Origin: a virus
Reading direction: 5' to 3' (one strand)
DNA length: 64,000 bases
IMG/VR virus record: IMGVR_UViG_3300023174_005338
Span: 186,001 to 250,000 of that record
Shown: piece after piece, positions 46,299 to 55,927 of the stretch
How positions within the stretch are numbered: position 1 is the stretch's first letter
Layout: every line of letters starts with the position of its first letter
Made by a program: the position numbers and the translations under genes
Notes under the pieces: generated by a model
Seen by the model: the letters and a program-made list of their open reading frames with translations, nothing else
Database searches by the model: none
What the model was told of the DNA's origin: nothing

Positions 46299-47499
46299 AT
46301 TCTATCAATTGTGCAAATTCGGGTTCCACGGTGGCAAGATTTTGTTGTCGTTTGCGATCAAGATCGGCCACTCGCATGCGCAGTATAAATCCATCTAAAC
46401 TGGCACCATTGTTCATAAAATCAACGATTTTGATAAATTCATCCTGATGTTGTTGACTGACCTGTGCCTGACCAAGTCTTTGTGTTACTGTTTGTTTGAC
46501 CGACTCGGGCAAGGTATTGATACTGAAATAGTAGGCTTCATGCATCATATTCCAATACACAAAATCAAATGACTGCGTATCGATCCACGTGGCCAGGTCT
46601 TCAAGATAGTACACATTGAACACATTCACGGTACTACATACTTGTAGTTGTATATTGCTATGGCGATCACGCATGAGCGCAAATTTGTTTATATTTTCTA
46701 CCACCTCTGACCATACGGCATTGGTGCGTTGATATTCAAATCTAGCACCCACGTCATCGATGCTGAAAGCTATTTCCACAGTTTTAAAATGTTGCCATAC
46801 GTGCTCGGCCTGCTCAGGATACTGTGTGCCGTTGGTATTGTAGTGTATTTCTATGTTGCGAGCTAGACCGCGATCCACCAGGCGTTGCAACAGGTCAAAG
46901 TGTTCTTGTATCATGAATGGTTCACCACCAGTAAACTCGATGTATCTGATCTGATCTGATACTTGTTCAATCTCCTGCCAGAATGTGGGATTCTCTCTGG
47001 GCCAGGCACCTGCCCGCAACATTTGATAGTGATGATTGCTTTTGCGATCTTCGTCAGGTCCTAGGTTGGCCAGTTCTTCTGTGGCAAAGGTGCTTGAGCT
47101 CCAGCTACCACAGATACGGCATTTAAGATTACATATATTGCCCAATTTTAAATCTAAAAACATCAAAGGTTCGGCATCTAATGTCCAGTCTGTCACAGGT
47201 AACATGTGCTTGAGTCTGTCCAAGGTGTGCATGCGTTTGCTAGTACGGCCTGCACGTTCTTCTCTCCAGCACTTGCGGCATGTTTGTGGTTGTTCACCAT
47301 CAATAAACTGTTGTCTTAATCTGCGCATACTATGGCTATTTTGTATGGTGGCAAACTTGGCAGTGGCCAGATTAAACTTTTCTCCTGAGTTATCTACTAT
47401 TTCTTCTTCGGCCAAGCAACAAGGTCTCACAGTGCCAACGGGACTGGTTTCCAAGCTGACCCAAGGCAACACACAAAATTTATTGTGAGGTATTTTCAT
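46282..47499 (-). CDS. Radical SAM protein, N-terminal auxiliary-Cys type (copy 2)
   Basis: 405 aa. FCVLPWVSLETSPVGTVRPC, CC at 27-28, CRKC at 74-77, then CNLKCRIC (C123, C127, C130) and EFTGGEPFMIQEH. Closest in layout to copies 1 and 3. Its start is ATGA-coupled to copy 3 and its end overlaps copy 1, so the enzymes are made together. Confidence 0.88.
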   Translation of the reverse strand: MKIPHNKFCVLPWVSLETSPVGTVRPCCLAEEEIVDNSGEKFNLATAKFATIQNSHSMRRLRQQFIDGEQPQTCRKCWREERAGRTSKRMHTLDRLKHMLPVTDWTLDAEPLMFLDLKLGNICNLKCRICGSWSSSTFATEELANLGPDEDRKSNHHYQMLRAGAWPRENPTFWQEIEQVSDQIRYIEFTGGEPFMIQEHFDLLQRLVDRGLARNIEIHYNTNGTQYPEQAEHVWQHFKTVEIAFSIDDVGARFEYQRTNAVWSEVVENINKFALMRDRHSNIQLQVCSTVNVFNVYYLEDLATWIDTQSFDFVYWNMMHEAYYFSINTLPESVKQTVTQRLGQAQVSQQHQDEFIKIVDFMNNGASLDGFILRMRVADLDRKRQQNLATVEPEFAQLIEYAGPC

Positions 47500-48848
47500 A
47501 ATTGTTTTAAAATTCTATGTTGTCTTCCGGCTGGTGCTCGAGTTGATTCTGGTCTATACTGCATGATCGCTTGCAATTCTGGAACCACATCAATCAATTG
47601 TTCATTGCGACACCAGTCAAGATCATCCACAGTGCGCCAAAAATCTGGCAGTAGATGTTGATTGTTCGTGGCCATCATGAACTCTATGGCTCCACGAAAT
47701 CCGCCCACAGCTCTTTGTATGGTATCAATAGGTTGGAGCCAGGCAATGTGATCTTCAAAATCCTGTTTGAATTGCTGTTTGATTTCTGGCGGCAACATGT
47801 CTATGCGATAGTTCTGAGGACCTTGCAGGATATTCAAGTTGAAATCCTTGGCCTCAATAAATCCTGATTCCACCATGTAGCGATGAAAACGAGTAAAGTT
47901 CCAGATGTTCATCATGCTAAGAGTAGGACTGATCATGAAATCTATGTGCGGACATTCTCTTTTGAGATCACGTATGTTTTGTTCTACTTTGTCCCAGTTG
48001 GTGCCTGATCTTATAACCTCAGCTCTGGCCCCCATGTCATCCAAGCTGGCAGCAACACAAACATTCGGAAAGTGTTTCCATAATTCTAACACACTTTCTC
48101 TTTTGTAGTTTAAATCATTGAGATTGGTATTGTAGATCAATCGCACATTGGTATTGCCTTTTTCAATCAGCAGTTTAAGAATGCGATTGTGTTCTTCCAT
48201 GATCAAAGGTTCGCCACCGGCAAAGTATATCTGTTCCAGGTGTGGAATGTGCTCTTGCATTTGTTCCCATACATCTTCTTCATGGCGCCCAGCAAAACTC
48301 ACACGTGGACGCAATTCTTTGCCCCAGAGTTTGACATCATCATCATACCACCGGCTGCTGAATATACTGCCACAACTGCGACATTTTAATTGACAGATGT
48401 TGCTGAATCTCACGTCCCAGTAGTGCAATTGAAAATCTGGGTAGGTTCCGTCGGGTAAGGTTTGATCTACACTGTCTATGAACTGTGCAAAGTTTTTGTT
48501 GCTGTTGTTACGCATGCTGGCAAAACCTGCGGCTTCTTGTTCATAGCAATCAGCACACTCTCGACAGGGCCGGTCATCCAACATGTTACGACGCATTTCA
48601 CGCATGGGCTCATCATTCCAAATTTCACGCATGGTCTTTTCTTTGAAGTTGCCCACTGGATGTTTGGCTACTCCCAAGCAACAAGGATAAGCACGACCGT
48701 CGGGCCAGGCATGCAAATGTATCCAAGGCAACATGCAGAACGAGTCCGAATCCATGAGTCGGTGACGTTGTTGTTCGGTAAGATCTTCTAGTTTGACGTA
48801 GCTGGGAACTCGGTCATTCCAGTTATATTTGCCTAATATTTTGCTCAT
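47496..48848 (-). CDS. Radical SAM protein, N-terminal auxiliary-Cys type (copy 3)
   Basis: 450 aa from ATG 48848, which overlaps the upstream stop. FCMLPWIHLHAWPDGRAYPC, CC, and CRECADCYEQE before the core motif CQLKCRSC (C152, C156, C159) and YFAGGEPLIMEEHNRI. The N-terminal block looks like a typical twitch/SPASM cluster site. Confidence 0.88.
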   Translation of the reverse strand: MSKILGKYNWNDRVPSYVKLEDLTEQQRHRLMDSDSFCMLPWIHLHAWPDGRAYPCCLGVAKHPVGNFKEKTMREIWNDEPMREMRRNMLDDRPCRECADCYEQEAAGFASMRNNSNKNFAQFIDSVDQTLPDGTYPDFQLHYWDVRFSNICQLKCRSCGSIFSSRWYDDDVKLWGKELRPRVSFAGRHEEDVWEQMQEHIPHLEQIYFAGGEPLIMEEHNRILKLLIEKGNTNVRLIYNTNLNDLNYKRESVLELWKHFPNVCVAASLDDMGARAEVIRSGTNWDKVEQNIRDLKRECPHIDFMISPTLSMMNIWNFTRFHRYMVESGFIEAKDFNLNILQGPQNYRIDMLPPEIKQQFKQDFEDHIAWLQPIDTIQRAVGGFRGAIEFMMATNNQHLLPDFWRTVDDLDWCRNEQLIDVVPELQAIMQYRPESTRAPAGRQHRILKQL

Positions 48849-50182
48849 AATGTATCGTACCATTCTTTCAGCACAGGAAATGTCTCCGTAAAGTTTTTGT
48901 TTCTACGCTGATCGTATTGTGTATAAAACTGTCGGAAATCGTTGAGTAGTTTAGGCATGTCAAAGGCTTCACTGTGTGGAGTTTTCACTTGGTCTAGGTA
49001 TGCTATCAATCGCTGAGTGTGATTGACCTCATGTTCGTGCATGTAATCTTGATTGCGATGTTTGTCTAACCACATGATCAAACGATTACGATAATATAAC
49101 TTCAAATGCTCAGGCAAGACCAATGAGCTTTGAAAACTAGGAAATCTTAGAATATTCAGGGTAAAGCTCACACGTTCACGCCCATAGACCTTTTTCAATC
49201 GCACCAATTGATCTAAAAACGTGTCCAGGCTGTCTAAACACAAGGCATTGATGGTGCACATGACATGAACAGCACGTATGTGATCATGCTCCAAGAGTTC
49301 TTGCGCATTGTGCATCCAAAGATCATAGTCTAGCCCGTCTCTGATGTATTCGGCCTGGGTGCCGTGGGCTTCATTGCTGGTATAAATTTCCAAGTGTGGT
49401 ATATCCTTTGTTTTTTCCACAAACTCCAACAACTTGAGACGATCCATGCCTAGATTTGAGTTGATGGCCAGGCGTGTGGAACTTTTGCCTTTGTTGGTCT
49501 TGAACCAGTCAATCAGCCGCCACAGTTCACCGCTCATGGTAGGCTCGCCGCCGGTTATGCGGAGTTCTTGTAAGGTCTTGTGTAGATCGGATTCCCACCA
49601 GGCAAAAAATGCATCAACATAGGGATTTGATTCGCCAAATCGATACACTTGAGCACTGTCATGTTCGTGTGTGAAATGATTACGACCATCGCTGACAAGA
49701 TTTGTATAGGCGCCGTTGTTTCGGATATCCTTGACCCAGGTGCTGCTGAAAGCAGGATTACAATAACTGCAAGCAAACTGGCAGGTGCGATCAAACGCTA
49801 TTTCAAGAGTACGTAGATTCACGTCGTCTTGTGGCGGCGTGGCAAATGCCTGATCAAGGGCCTCTAAGGGATATATTTTGCTTTTGTAAACACGGTCACT
49901 GACAGCATCCACTCCCATGTCTTCAATCTTCCAGCAGTACTCACAGCCAGGCGGACGTTCACCGGTCAGCATTTGCACACGGTCTTGTTTCTTTTGTTTG
50001 GTGTTGTGTATAGCACTGGGATTGGTCTTGATTTCTTCTCGATCAATGGCATGTGCCGGTGGATGATGGCAACTGGTAGTCTGTCCTGATCCCAACCATA
50101 TGGTAGCATTGTACCACTTGGCCGCACAGAAGCTGGCACTTTTAGTGTCCAGGACTTGTTGTTTAAACTCCAGATCGTTCAT
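48845..50182 (-). CDS. Radical SAM protein, N-terminal auxiliary-Cys type (copy 4)
   Basis: 445 aa from ATG 50182. N-terminal FCAAKWYNATIWLGSG, TSCHHPP and CEYCWKIED, then the core CQFACSYC (C134, C138, C141), RITGGEPTMSGELW. Copies 4 and 5 share CHHPP/CYHPP and HNT blocks and form a subgroup. Overlaps the glycosyltransferase-like gene by 20 bases. Confidence 0.88.
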   Translation of the reverse strand: MNDLEFKQQVLDTKSASFCAAKWYNATIWLGSGQTTSCHHPPAHAIDREEIKTNPSAIHNTKQKKQDRVQMLTGERPPGCEYCWKIEDMGVDAVSDRVYKSKIYPLEALDQAFATPPQDDVNLRTLEIAFDRTCQFACSYCNPAFSSTWVKDIRNNGAYTNLVSDGRNHFTHEHDSAQVYRFGESNPYVDAFFAWWESDLHKTLQELRITGGEPTMSGELWRLIDWFKTNKGKSSTRLAINSNLGMDRLKLLEFVEKTKDIPHLEIYTSNEAHGTQAEYIRDGLDYDLWMHNAQELLEHDHIRAVHVMCTINALCLDSLDTFLDQLVRLKKVYGRERVSFTLNILRFPSFQSSLVLPEHLKLYYRNRLIMWLDKHRNQDYMHEHEVNHTQRLIAYLDQVKTPHSEAFDMPKLLNDFRQFYTQYDQRRNKNFTETFPVLKEWYDTL

Positions 50183-51230
50183 TGATATATTGGGCAAACT
50201 GTTGTGGGAACTCTTTACGAACTTGCAGACGAAGTTCTGCCAAGCGTTGTTGATTGTATTTACATTTATCTTCTGCAGCCGTTATAAAACTTGATAAATC
50301 TTGCCGGCAAAGATCGTTGACCACGGTCACTATGCGGGCCAGGCGTTCTTGATTGTTGTCAATTTGATCAAATGATTCATCTATCACGTGACCAAAGGTT
50401 TGAAATCCTAACTTGTGTATATCACGATAGTAGCCTCGGTTGGCTACGGCTATCCACGGGTGTCCAATTGCTACTGGCTTCCATATCTTTTCTGTTCTAA
50501 AACTGTACGGATAATCAAATACAGTCTCAGTTACTAGGCTAAAGTAAGTGTCGAGATATGGCCTAGGATTAAGATATATTTCGCCCCAATCGTTGTTGAA
50601 CAATGCCGGTTTGGCATATCCTGACATAGACATGGTAGTATTTTGTTTGTAAAAATCAAATTCATAACAAGCGGGTAAAAGTTTGATATCACCTGCTGCC
50701 GAGTCCAAGTTGGTCCACAGAGCTTGATCCAACACGTTGGCCAGATTGTCTAACAACTGTCGACGATGACGCCGTCCACGACCATTCAGACACAAAAACT
50801 TGTAAGGTCGCGAATCTGACCATTGATCCTTGTACTGCTGTATGGCCAAGTAGTTCTCACTGTAGTCAAGAATCTTGGGCATGAAGTTTTCGTAGTAAAG
50901 ATAAGGTATATCCGATTGCATGTGCCCACCCGAGATGATCAAGATACGACCTTGCTGGACCAGTTCTTGTATGCCCAGGCCTTGTATTTGCCGGAGCATG
51001 GTGTCGCTGCCTTCGGCTGGATTGCCCAGTATGGGTAGTATGGTGCCTTGAGTGGCTAGGTCACGTATGCGATCAATGTTGGCGTTGAACTGTTGACGAC
51101 TGATAAGATAGATTGCTCCGGGTATCACCTTGTGCGTGGCAAAGTCATAGAAAGATTCATCTTGCCAGGCTCTGGTGAACTCCTTGACTTCACAACATTG
51201 ATCAACAACCAGCTTACGATTGCCGAGCAT
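50163..51230 (-). CDS. Glycosyltransferase-like protein with T-E-K motif (copy 3)
   Basis: 355 aa from ATG 51230. SFRTEKIWKPVAIGHPWIAV and GFQTFGHVIDESFDQIDNN match the C-terminal block of 38620 and 39707. It sits between radical SAM copies 4 and 5, overlapping both, which ties the radical chemistry to glycan transfer. Confidence 0.72.
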   Translation of the reverse strand: MLGNRKLVVDQCCEVKEFTRAWQDESFYDFATHKVIPGAIYLISRQQFNANIDRIRDLATQGTILPILGNPAEGSDTMLRQIQGLGIQELVQQGRILIISGGHMQSDIPYLYYENFMPKILDYSENYLAIQQYKDQWSDSRPYKFLCLNGRGRRHRRQLLDNLANVLDQALWTNLDSAAGDIKLLPACYEFDFYKQNTTMSMSGYAKPALFNNDWGEIYLNPRPYLDTYFSLVTETVFDYPYSFRTEKIWKPVAIGHPWIAVANRGYYRDIHKLGFQTFGHVIDESFDQIDNNQERLARIVTVVNDLCRQDLSSFITAAEDKCKYNQQRLAELRLQVRKEFPQQFAQYINERSGV

Positions 51231-52629
51231 GGTACTCACATTCCGCCCACCAGGCACTCATTTCAGGAAACACAGTCAAAAAATCAGTACCGTGCCTGCG
51301 ATCTGCTTCGTTAAAAAAGCGATAAAAGTCTGCTTTGTTTTGTTTTATATATGTGGGATCCAGTTGTTGGCCATCACGCATCCAGGCTATGTCACGATCT
51401 AGCCTAGCTATCTCATAATCTTTGAATCCTTGGAATCTGGTGGCTTCAGTTTCTGTTTGTCGTATCATCCAGGCCCAAAGATATTCTAACTGTTCTGCAT
51501 ACGACTCGGGCAAGATTTGCAGGCTCTGCCAGGCGGGTTGGCGCAACACCGGAGTATCAAACCATACTCGTTGATAAGTCTTGCTGTAAATTTTACGCAG
51601 ACCCAGTATGCCTGCAAACAAATTTGGAAGTCCAGTAACACTTAGATTGTTCATGGTCACGATAAATGTCACACTGTTACGACCAGGAATCTCAGTAAGG
51701 AACTGATTTACTCTGTCCCACAATAAATCAAAGTTCAGGCCGTGTCTGATGTATTCGGCCTGTGAACCAAAACTGTCAAGACTGACATACTGCATGAAGT
51801 GTTCAATCCGTTCGCCCTCACACAATTGTTTGACATAGCCTAGATACTTCTGCCAAGATTTTTCATCCACGCTGAAGTTTGATGTCACGTTCAAGTGTAA
51901 ATCTGGTTTGGGATTGTCCAACACATAGTCAAACACTCGATAGGTATTTCGATCTAGTAAAGGTTCACCACCGGTCATACGGAAGTGTTCCAGTTCTGGA
52001 TATAAGGTAGGCCACCACGCCCAAAACGCATCCACATAAGGGTTTTGTTCTCTTACTGGTATAGGACGATTACGCCCAACAAAGTGGCTAGGATCATTGT
52101 GGACAGTTGAAGTAGGATATCCACCATGGGTGTTAACTTCCTGCTGCCAGGTGCTCGAAAACTGCGGACTGCAATAGCTACAAGCAAGATTACAAGCATG
52201 ATTAAAATTGACTTCGACATAACTAGGGACAACATCTTCATCTCCGATTGAATTTACTACAACATCAAAGTCCTTGGCAGCCCAGGGCTCACCACTACGG
52301 TAGTGTCTATCTGATAATTTGTTGTTATCTTCCATTGCCCAACAATAGCCGCACTCGCTAGAGCGTTCTTGCCGTAACATTATCTTACGCTGTTCTTTTT
52401 TGTGCGGAGTATTATGTAACGCACTAGGATTGTCTGCTAATAGCTCTGCAGGAATAGGGTGCAGTGGAGGATGATAACAACTGTTGTTAAGCCCTGTGGG
52501 CAAGTGTAGGCTAACCTGTTTCCATTTGGCCAAGCAGAGTGCGGGGCCAAGATTCGCCTTCATGAACTCTGCATCGCCTAGGAATTTTGATTTAAAGTCG
52601 GTTACAACTTCATCGCCTTTGTTTTGCAA
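51214..52629 (-). CDS. Radical SAM protein, N-terminal auxiliary-Cys type (copy 5; TTG start)
   Basis: 471 aa. A TTG at 52629, right after the upstream stop and preceded by GAAGG, is the best start; the first in-frame ATG would cut 22 residues. CLAKWKQVSLHLPTG, SCYHPPLHP, CGYCWAMED, then the core CNLACSYC (C146, C150, C153) and RMTGGEPLLDRNTY. Closely resembles copy 4. Confidence 0.86.
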   Translation of the reverse strand: MQNKGDEVVTDFKSKFLGDAEFMKANLGPALCLAKWKQVSLHLPTGLNNSCYHPPLHPIPAELLADNPSALHNTPHKKEQRKIMLRQERSSECGYCWAMEDNNKLSDRHYRSGEPWAAKDFDVVVNSIGDEDVVPSYVEVNFNHACNLACSYCSPQFSSTWQQEVNTHGGYPTSTVHNDPSHFVGRNRPIPVREQNPYVDAFWAWWPTLYPELEHFRMTGGEPLLDRNTYRVFDYVLDNPKPDLHLNVTSNFSVDEKSWQKYLGYVKQLCEGERIEHFMQYVSLDSFGSQAEYIRHGLNFDLLWDRVNQFLTEIPGRNSVTFIVTMNNLSVTGLPNLFAGILGLRKIYSKTYQRVWFDTPVLRQPAWQSLQILPESYAEQLEYLWAWMIRQTETEATRFQGFKDYEIARLDRDIAWMRDGQQLDPTYIKQNKADFYRFFNEADRRHGTDFLTVFPEMSAWWAECEYHARQS

Positions 52630-52630
52630 T

Positions 52631-53560
52631 TTACCAACCTTCTTGCTGTCGTATTACATCAATTTCTCTAGTCATTACACCACGGTTGTGCCAATTGCTT
52701 CTGTAGTGTTGTTTGAAGAAAGCACTCTCTGGCGCCATGACATTGAGCATGGGTAGATCTAGTTGTGTAGCAAGATCTTCGGCCACACGTCCGGCCAATA
52801 TATCAGGATTGGTATCTTTGACTGTGTGCCAAAGTTGTTCTAGTTCTGCAAAGTCTTGTACTGCTCGATGATTCCATTGCGGAGTGATCATGGTCATGTA
52901 TGTGCCCATTCTTGCCCCAGCTATAGCCCAGGCACCGTGTTCCACATCACGTCCTATGTTGTGCCATATGGTTAAATGATCTAGATTACGTTGATGCACA
53001 CGTTCGCGGAATTCTGCTATTGTAGGCCTGGCACCTCGGTTTAGGCACATCTTGACTCCTTCACGGAAGCCGGCACGCCATGCATGAAATGCCGATCCAT
53101 TGGGATATGTTGTTGAATAACAATCATGCATGGCCCAATACAATGGATCAAAACAAAACTCTACTTCGGTTTCTGCTGTACCGTTGGTAGCTTCATGCGT
53201 TTTCATATTGTTGGCAAAGGTTCTAGTCCATGAACTTAGTCCACCGTTACCGTACATGAGTCCGTTGACATGATTACGAGCACGCCAACGAAACACGGCT
53301 TGCTCATATTCTGGAGTAGAGAACTTCAAAGTAAGATTAAAAAACTGTTGATTAGGAATATTATCCCCGTCAATAAGAATAAAACGTTCGGTGTCGCTGG
53401 CACCAGCAGCGGCCTTGTGTGCAGCATCACTGCCTTTGACTCCATCAACTCTGCGGGCCCAAGGAATCATGTTTTTGATTTTGACCCATGTTTCTTCTTT
53501 GTTGGGCTCGTCGTAGGTCAAGTATATGCAGTCTAAATCTGCTATGTCAACTGAGTTCAT
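52631..53560 (-). CDS. Glycosyltransferase-like protein, 309 aa
   Basis: LDCIYLTYDEPNKEETWVK at the start and FILIDGDNIPNQQFFNLTL with a D-G-D motif at the place of a GT-A DxD; NHVNGLMYGNGGLSSW and FHAWRAGFREGVKMC are shared with the C-terminal third of the 600 aa protein at 36819. So a sugar transferase using a nucleotide sugar and a metal is likely. Confidence 0.74.
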   Translation of the reverse strand: MNSVDIADLDCIYLTYDEPNKEETWVKIKNMIPWARRVDGVKGSDAAHKAAAGASDTERFILIDGDNIPNQQFFNLTLKFSTPEYEQAVFRWRARNHVNGLMYGNGGLSSWTRTFANNMKTHEATNGTAETEVEFCFDPLYWAMHDCYSTTYPNGSAFHAWRAGFREGVKMCLNRGARPTIAEFRERVHQRNLDHLTIWHNIGRDVEHGAWAIAGARMGTYMTMITPQWNHRAVQDFAELEQLWHTVKDTNPDILAGRVAEDLATQLDLPMLNVMAPESAFFKQHYRSNWHNRGVMTREIDVIRQQEGW

Positions 53561-53903
53561 GATTTACCGTGTTCCATTTCACATATGGTTGATCCAGATC
53601 GACTATTACGCACACATCGCGAGGATCGCATGTGGTTCCATTCAAGTCGCTGGGTTGTAATTTTTTAACAGTGATAACCGATTTGATATAGGTAAGTTTA
53701 CCATCGATTACCTTGACATTAAACGGCGCCAATGCATACGTTGACTGATCCACTTCTACGTAATTACCAGGCAATTCCTCCATGCTGTAGATTATAGGAG
53801 ATCCATCATCATTGTAATACAACCTATAGAATATGGGTTTAGGTTCCGGAATAGCTCTCAAGATCGCCCAAAATTCTTCTTCGGTTAATGGAGTGTCACT
53901 CAT
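53547..53903 (-). CDS. Hypothetical protein, 118 aa
   Basis: Acidic start (TPLTEEEFWAILRAIPEPKP), beta-rich middle (YYNDDGSPIIYSMEELPGNY) and CDPRDVCVIVDLDQPYVKW at the end. I recall similar proteins in T4-like marine phages; function unknown. Overlaps both neighbours. Confidence 0.72.
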   Translation of the reverse strand: MSDTPLTEEEFWAILRAIPEPKPIFYRLYYNDDGSPIIYSMEELPGNYVEVDQSTYALAPFNVKVIDGKLTYIKSVITVKKLQPSDLNGTTCDPRDVCVIVDLDQPYVKWNTVNHELS

Positions 53904-54159
53904 CTTTGGCCTTTTGAAGATTACGTTTTTCTTGGATAGTCAAATGATCTTTGACTGTTTTATTGTGTCTGGGATTTGAACACATGGGACAATTGGGAAC
54001 GCCACAGTCCATGGCATGATGTTTGGCCAAACGGTGTGGTTCCTCTACAACTTTGTTGACCATGCCGTGGCTTTTGGCAATCTTTAATTGTTTCTCGATA
54101 GCAGCATGGTCTTTGTGTAGCCGTTTGCTGTGTTTAAATTTGTCTTGGTCTTTGCTCAT
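53896..54159 (-). CDS. Small basic His/Cys-containing protein, 87 aa
   Basis: Lys/His-rich helix then CGVPNCPMCSNPRH, with three Cys and a His that could bind zinc, and a charged C-terminal helix (KDHLTIQEKRNLQKAKDE). Function unknown; perhaps nucleic-acid binding. Confidence 0.68.
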   Translation of the reverse strand: MSKDQDKFKHSKRLHKDHAAIEKQLKIAKSHGMVNKVVEEPHRLAKHHAMDCGVPNCPMCSNPRHNKTVKDHLTIQEKRNLQKAKDE

Positions 54160-54877
54160 TTGTCCACTCCTTGATGTGATAGTGCACCATGCCCCATTGA
54201 GACACAGTATTAATTCTAAATGGGTCGTTTTCCCATATTAGTTCTTTTGTCCAGTCGTCTCGTTGTATAGGATTGATATGGCGTTTCATGTGTACTATAG
54301 TTGGGCCTAATCCTGCGGGCAAGGTCACTCGTTCTGGACCCATGATGACAGCGGCCATGGCATATACTACGTCAGTTGTTGGCAACTCATCTGGAAATTT
54401 TAAAATCTTCTTGTAACTATCCCACTGTTCAAATATTTGTCGCACCAAATCAAAAAATTCTTTGGCAGTTGCACTGAGTCTCCAATAAGTGATGGCATTA
54501 TATACATCAGGCAACTGATTTTGATCAAAGATTTTTCTATACGATCTTGACTCGGCAGGTTGATCATAGAATGTTCTGGCGCCTTGACTCACAACCACAT
54601 CGCGATGCTCAAACAAAGTCCACCAGTGATCTATTGGACTGGCACAAATCATGTCCGCTTCTAGTTTAATAGTTTGCCTGTAAGGACTTATTGCAAAACA
54701 TTGCCAGTCATTGGCAAAGCCACCTTGATCACCATAGGGCAACATGTCTGCTGTGACAATGGTCACATTGGCCGCAGGATGGAGTTTGATAATACTGTCT
54801 TTGAGTTGTTTAGCACAGCGTTCGTATTCTGTGCCAATGGCTGGAATCACATAGCCACGTTCATGAGTGATTGGCAA
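54134..54877 (-). CDS. Glycosyltransferase-like protein, 247 aa (TTG start)
   Basis: TTG at 54877 is preceded by AGGAGA at 6 bases, a strong site, and no earlier ATG exists. RGYVIPAIGTEYERCAKQLK resembles the first strand of a GT8-like fold and IKLEADMICASP gives a D-M-x form at the metal-binding position. Paired with another transferase just upstream. Confidence 0.72.
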   Translation of the reverse strand: MPITHERGYVIPAIGTEYERCAKQLKDSIIKLHPAANVTIVTADMLPYGDQGGFANDWQCFAISPYRQTIKLEADMICASPIDHWWTLFEHRDVVVSQGARTFYDQPAESRSYRKIFDQNQLPDVYNAITYWRLSATAKEFFDLVRQIFEQWDSYKKILKFPDELPTTDVVYAMAAVIMGPERVTLPAGLGPTIVHMKRHINPIQRDDWTKELIWENDPFRINTVSQWGMVHYHIKEWTNEQRPRQI

Positions 54878-55616
54878 CGATGTCTCCTAATTGGCTCTTG
54901 CCCATGGCATGGAAATCTTGAGTCAGCTCAATCCACCGAGCACGTCCTTCGCTGTTTACAAAATCCACACGATACTGATCTTGTGATAATAGTGTAAGTT
55001 GGTGTTCGGGAGTCAGTGTAGCCAGTCGCCAAGGTATATCGGGATGATCTAGAGTGTGCCCATTTACGATCAGCAAGGCGATACTGAGTGCGTGATCGTT
55101 TCTGTATGTGGGTGTGTTATTTTTGTAAATGTTTCGGTAGTGAGTCCAATTGTCTCGTATCATGGCCATGGCGTCAAATATTAATTCTGCCTGGCGACAC
55201 TTGTTGAAGATCATGACAGTGGCCCACCACATGGGCATACGCACACCGCCAAAATAATTAAGGCCTTGAAAGTTGTTGCATCCAGTGACATCATAGGCCC
55301 AGCGGTGTGCTACAAAGTCTTGACCCGAATCTAACACACTGCGCAGTTGATCACTTGCAACCACATAGTCAGCATCCAACACCAGAGTACGGTCCCAGGG
55401 TGTGAGTCTGTACGCATCCATCCTATTGGTGTTGTGCCAGGCCACCGTGCCCACATCTGAGAAATGCCTTGACCCCGAATCTGTCCTGGAATCATCGGTT
55501 ACTATGTGTGTGGGTATGCCTAGATGTCGTTCTATGTTCTTGGCACTCCAACAGGCCATGGCCTTGTAATCAATCTGATCATTGTTGCGAGCAAATATCA
55601 ACGCACCTGTAGTCAT
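54861..55616 (-). CDS. Glycosyltransferase-like protein, 251 aa
   Basis: ALIFARNNDQIDYKAMACWS at the start and RTLVLDADYVVASDQLRSVL with D-A-D as the metal motif; GGVRMPMWWATVMIFNKC follows the GT8-like pattern. ATGA overlap with the first gene of the operon and a 17-base overlap with the next transferase. Confidence 0.75.
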   Translation of the reverse strand: MTTGALIFARNNDQIDYKAMACWSAKNIERHLGIPTHIVTDDSRTDSGSRHFSDVGTVAWHNTNRMDAYRLTPWDRTLVLDADYVVASDQLRSVLDSGQDFVAHRWAYDVTGCNNFQGLNYFGGVRMPMWWATVMIFNKCRQAELIFDAMAMIRDNWTHYRNIYKNNTPTYRNDHALSIALLIVNGHTLDHPDIPWRLATLTPEHQLTLLSQDQYRVDFVNSEGRARWIELTQDFHAMGKSQLGDIVANHS

Positions 55617-55921
55617 CTATTGCGATTGAGTTGTTCGTAATCCGTCAACCAGGCATTGAGTTGTTCTTGCCAGCGTTCTGTTGCCAGGTTCCATAGTTCC
55701 TTGGTATTGACCTTAACAGGATTTTTGTACAGGTCCATCAATACCACTTCCTTATCCATAACACAACAGTTCAAAGTAGAGAGCAGTTCTGGGCCAGCCT
55801 GCCACATGCCGCCAGCATGGGCAAAAGTCAGTTTAGCTTGATATTTTTCACGCAGGGTCTTCCTTGCGGCTTCGTGCTCAAATCTGGCGCGACTGTGAGC
55901 AATTAATTGGTCAGTATCCAT
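55613..55921 (-). CDS. Conserved phage-type protein, 102 aa
   Basis: First gene of the minus-strand operon. ARKTLREKYQAKLTFAHAGG, MWQAGPELLSTLNCC and WQEQLNAWLTDYEQLNRNR; I recall close relatives next to tail genes in T4-like marine phages, function unknown. The ATG is 6 bases after TATAAT, with no ribosome site. Confidence 0.76.
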   Translation of the reverse strand: MDTDQLIAHSRARFEHEAARKTLREKYQAKLTFAHAGGMWQAGPELLSTLNCCVMDKEVVLMDLYKNPVKVNTKELWNLATERWQEQLNAWLTDYEQLNRNR

Positions 55922-55927
55922 GCGTTT

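Noticed and set aside
43875-52629. A ribosomally made, radical-SAM-modified peptide (RiPP) cluster with the 33 aa protein as precursor
   Set aside because: The 33 aa protein lacks a leader/core organisation and has no Cys, Ser or Thr-rich core; no peptidase or exporter is near. Glycan or other modification fits the neighbours better.
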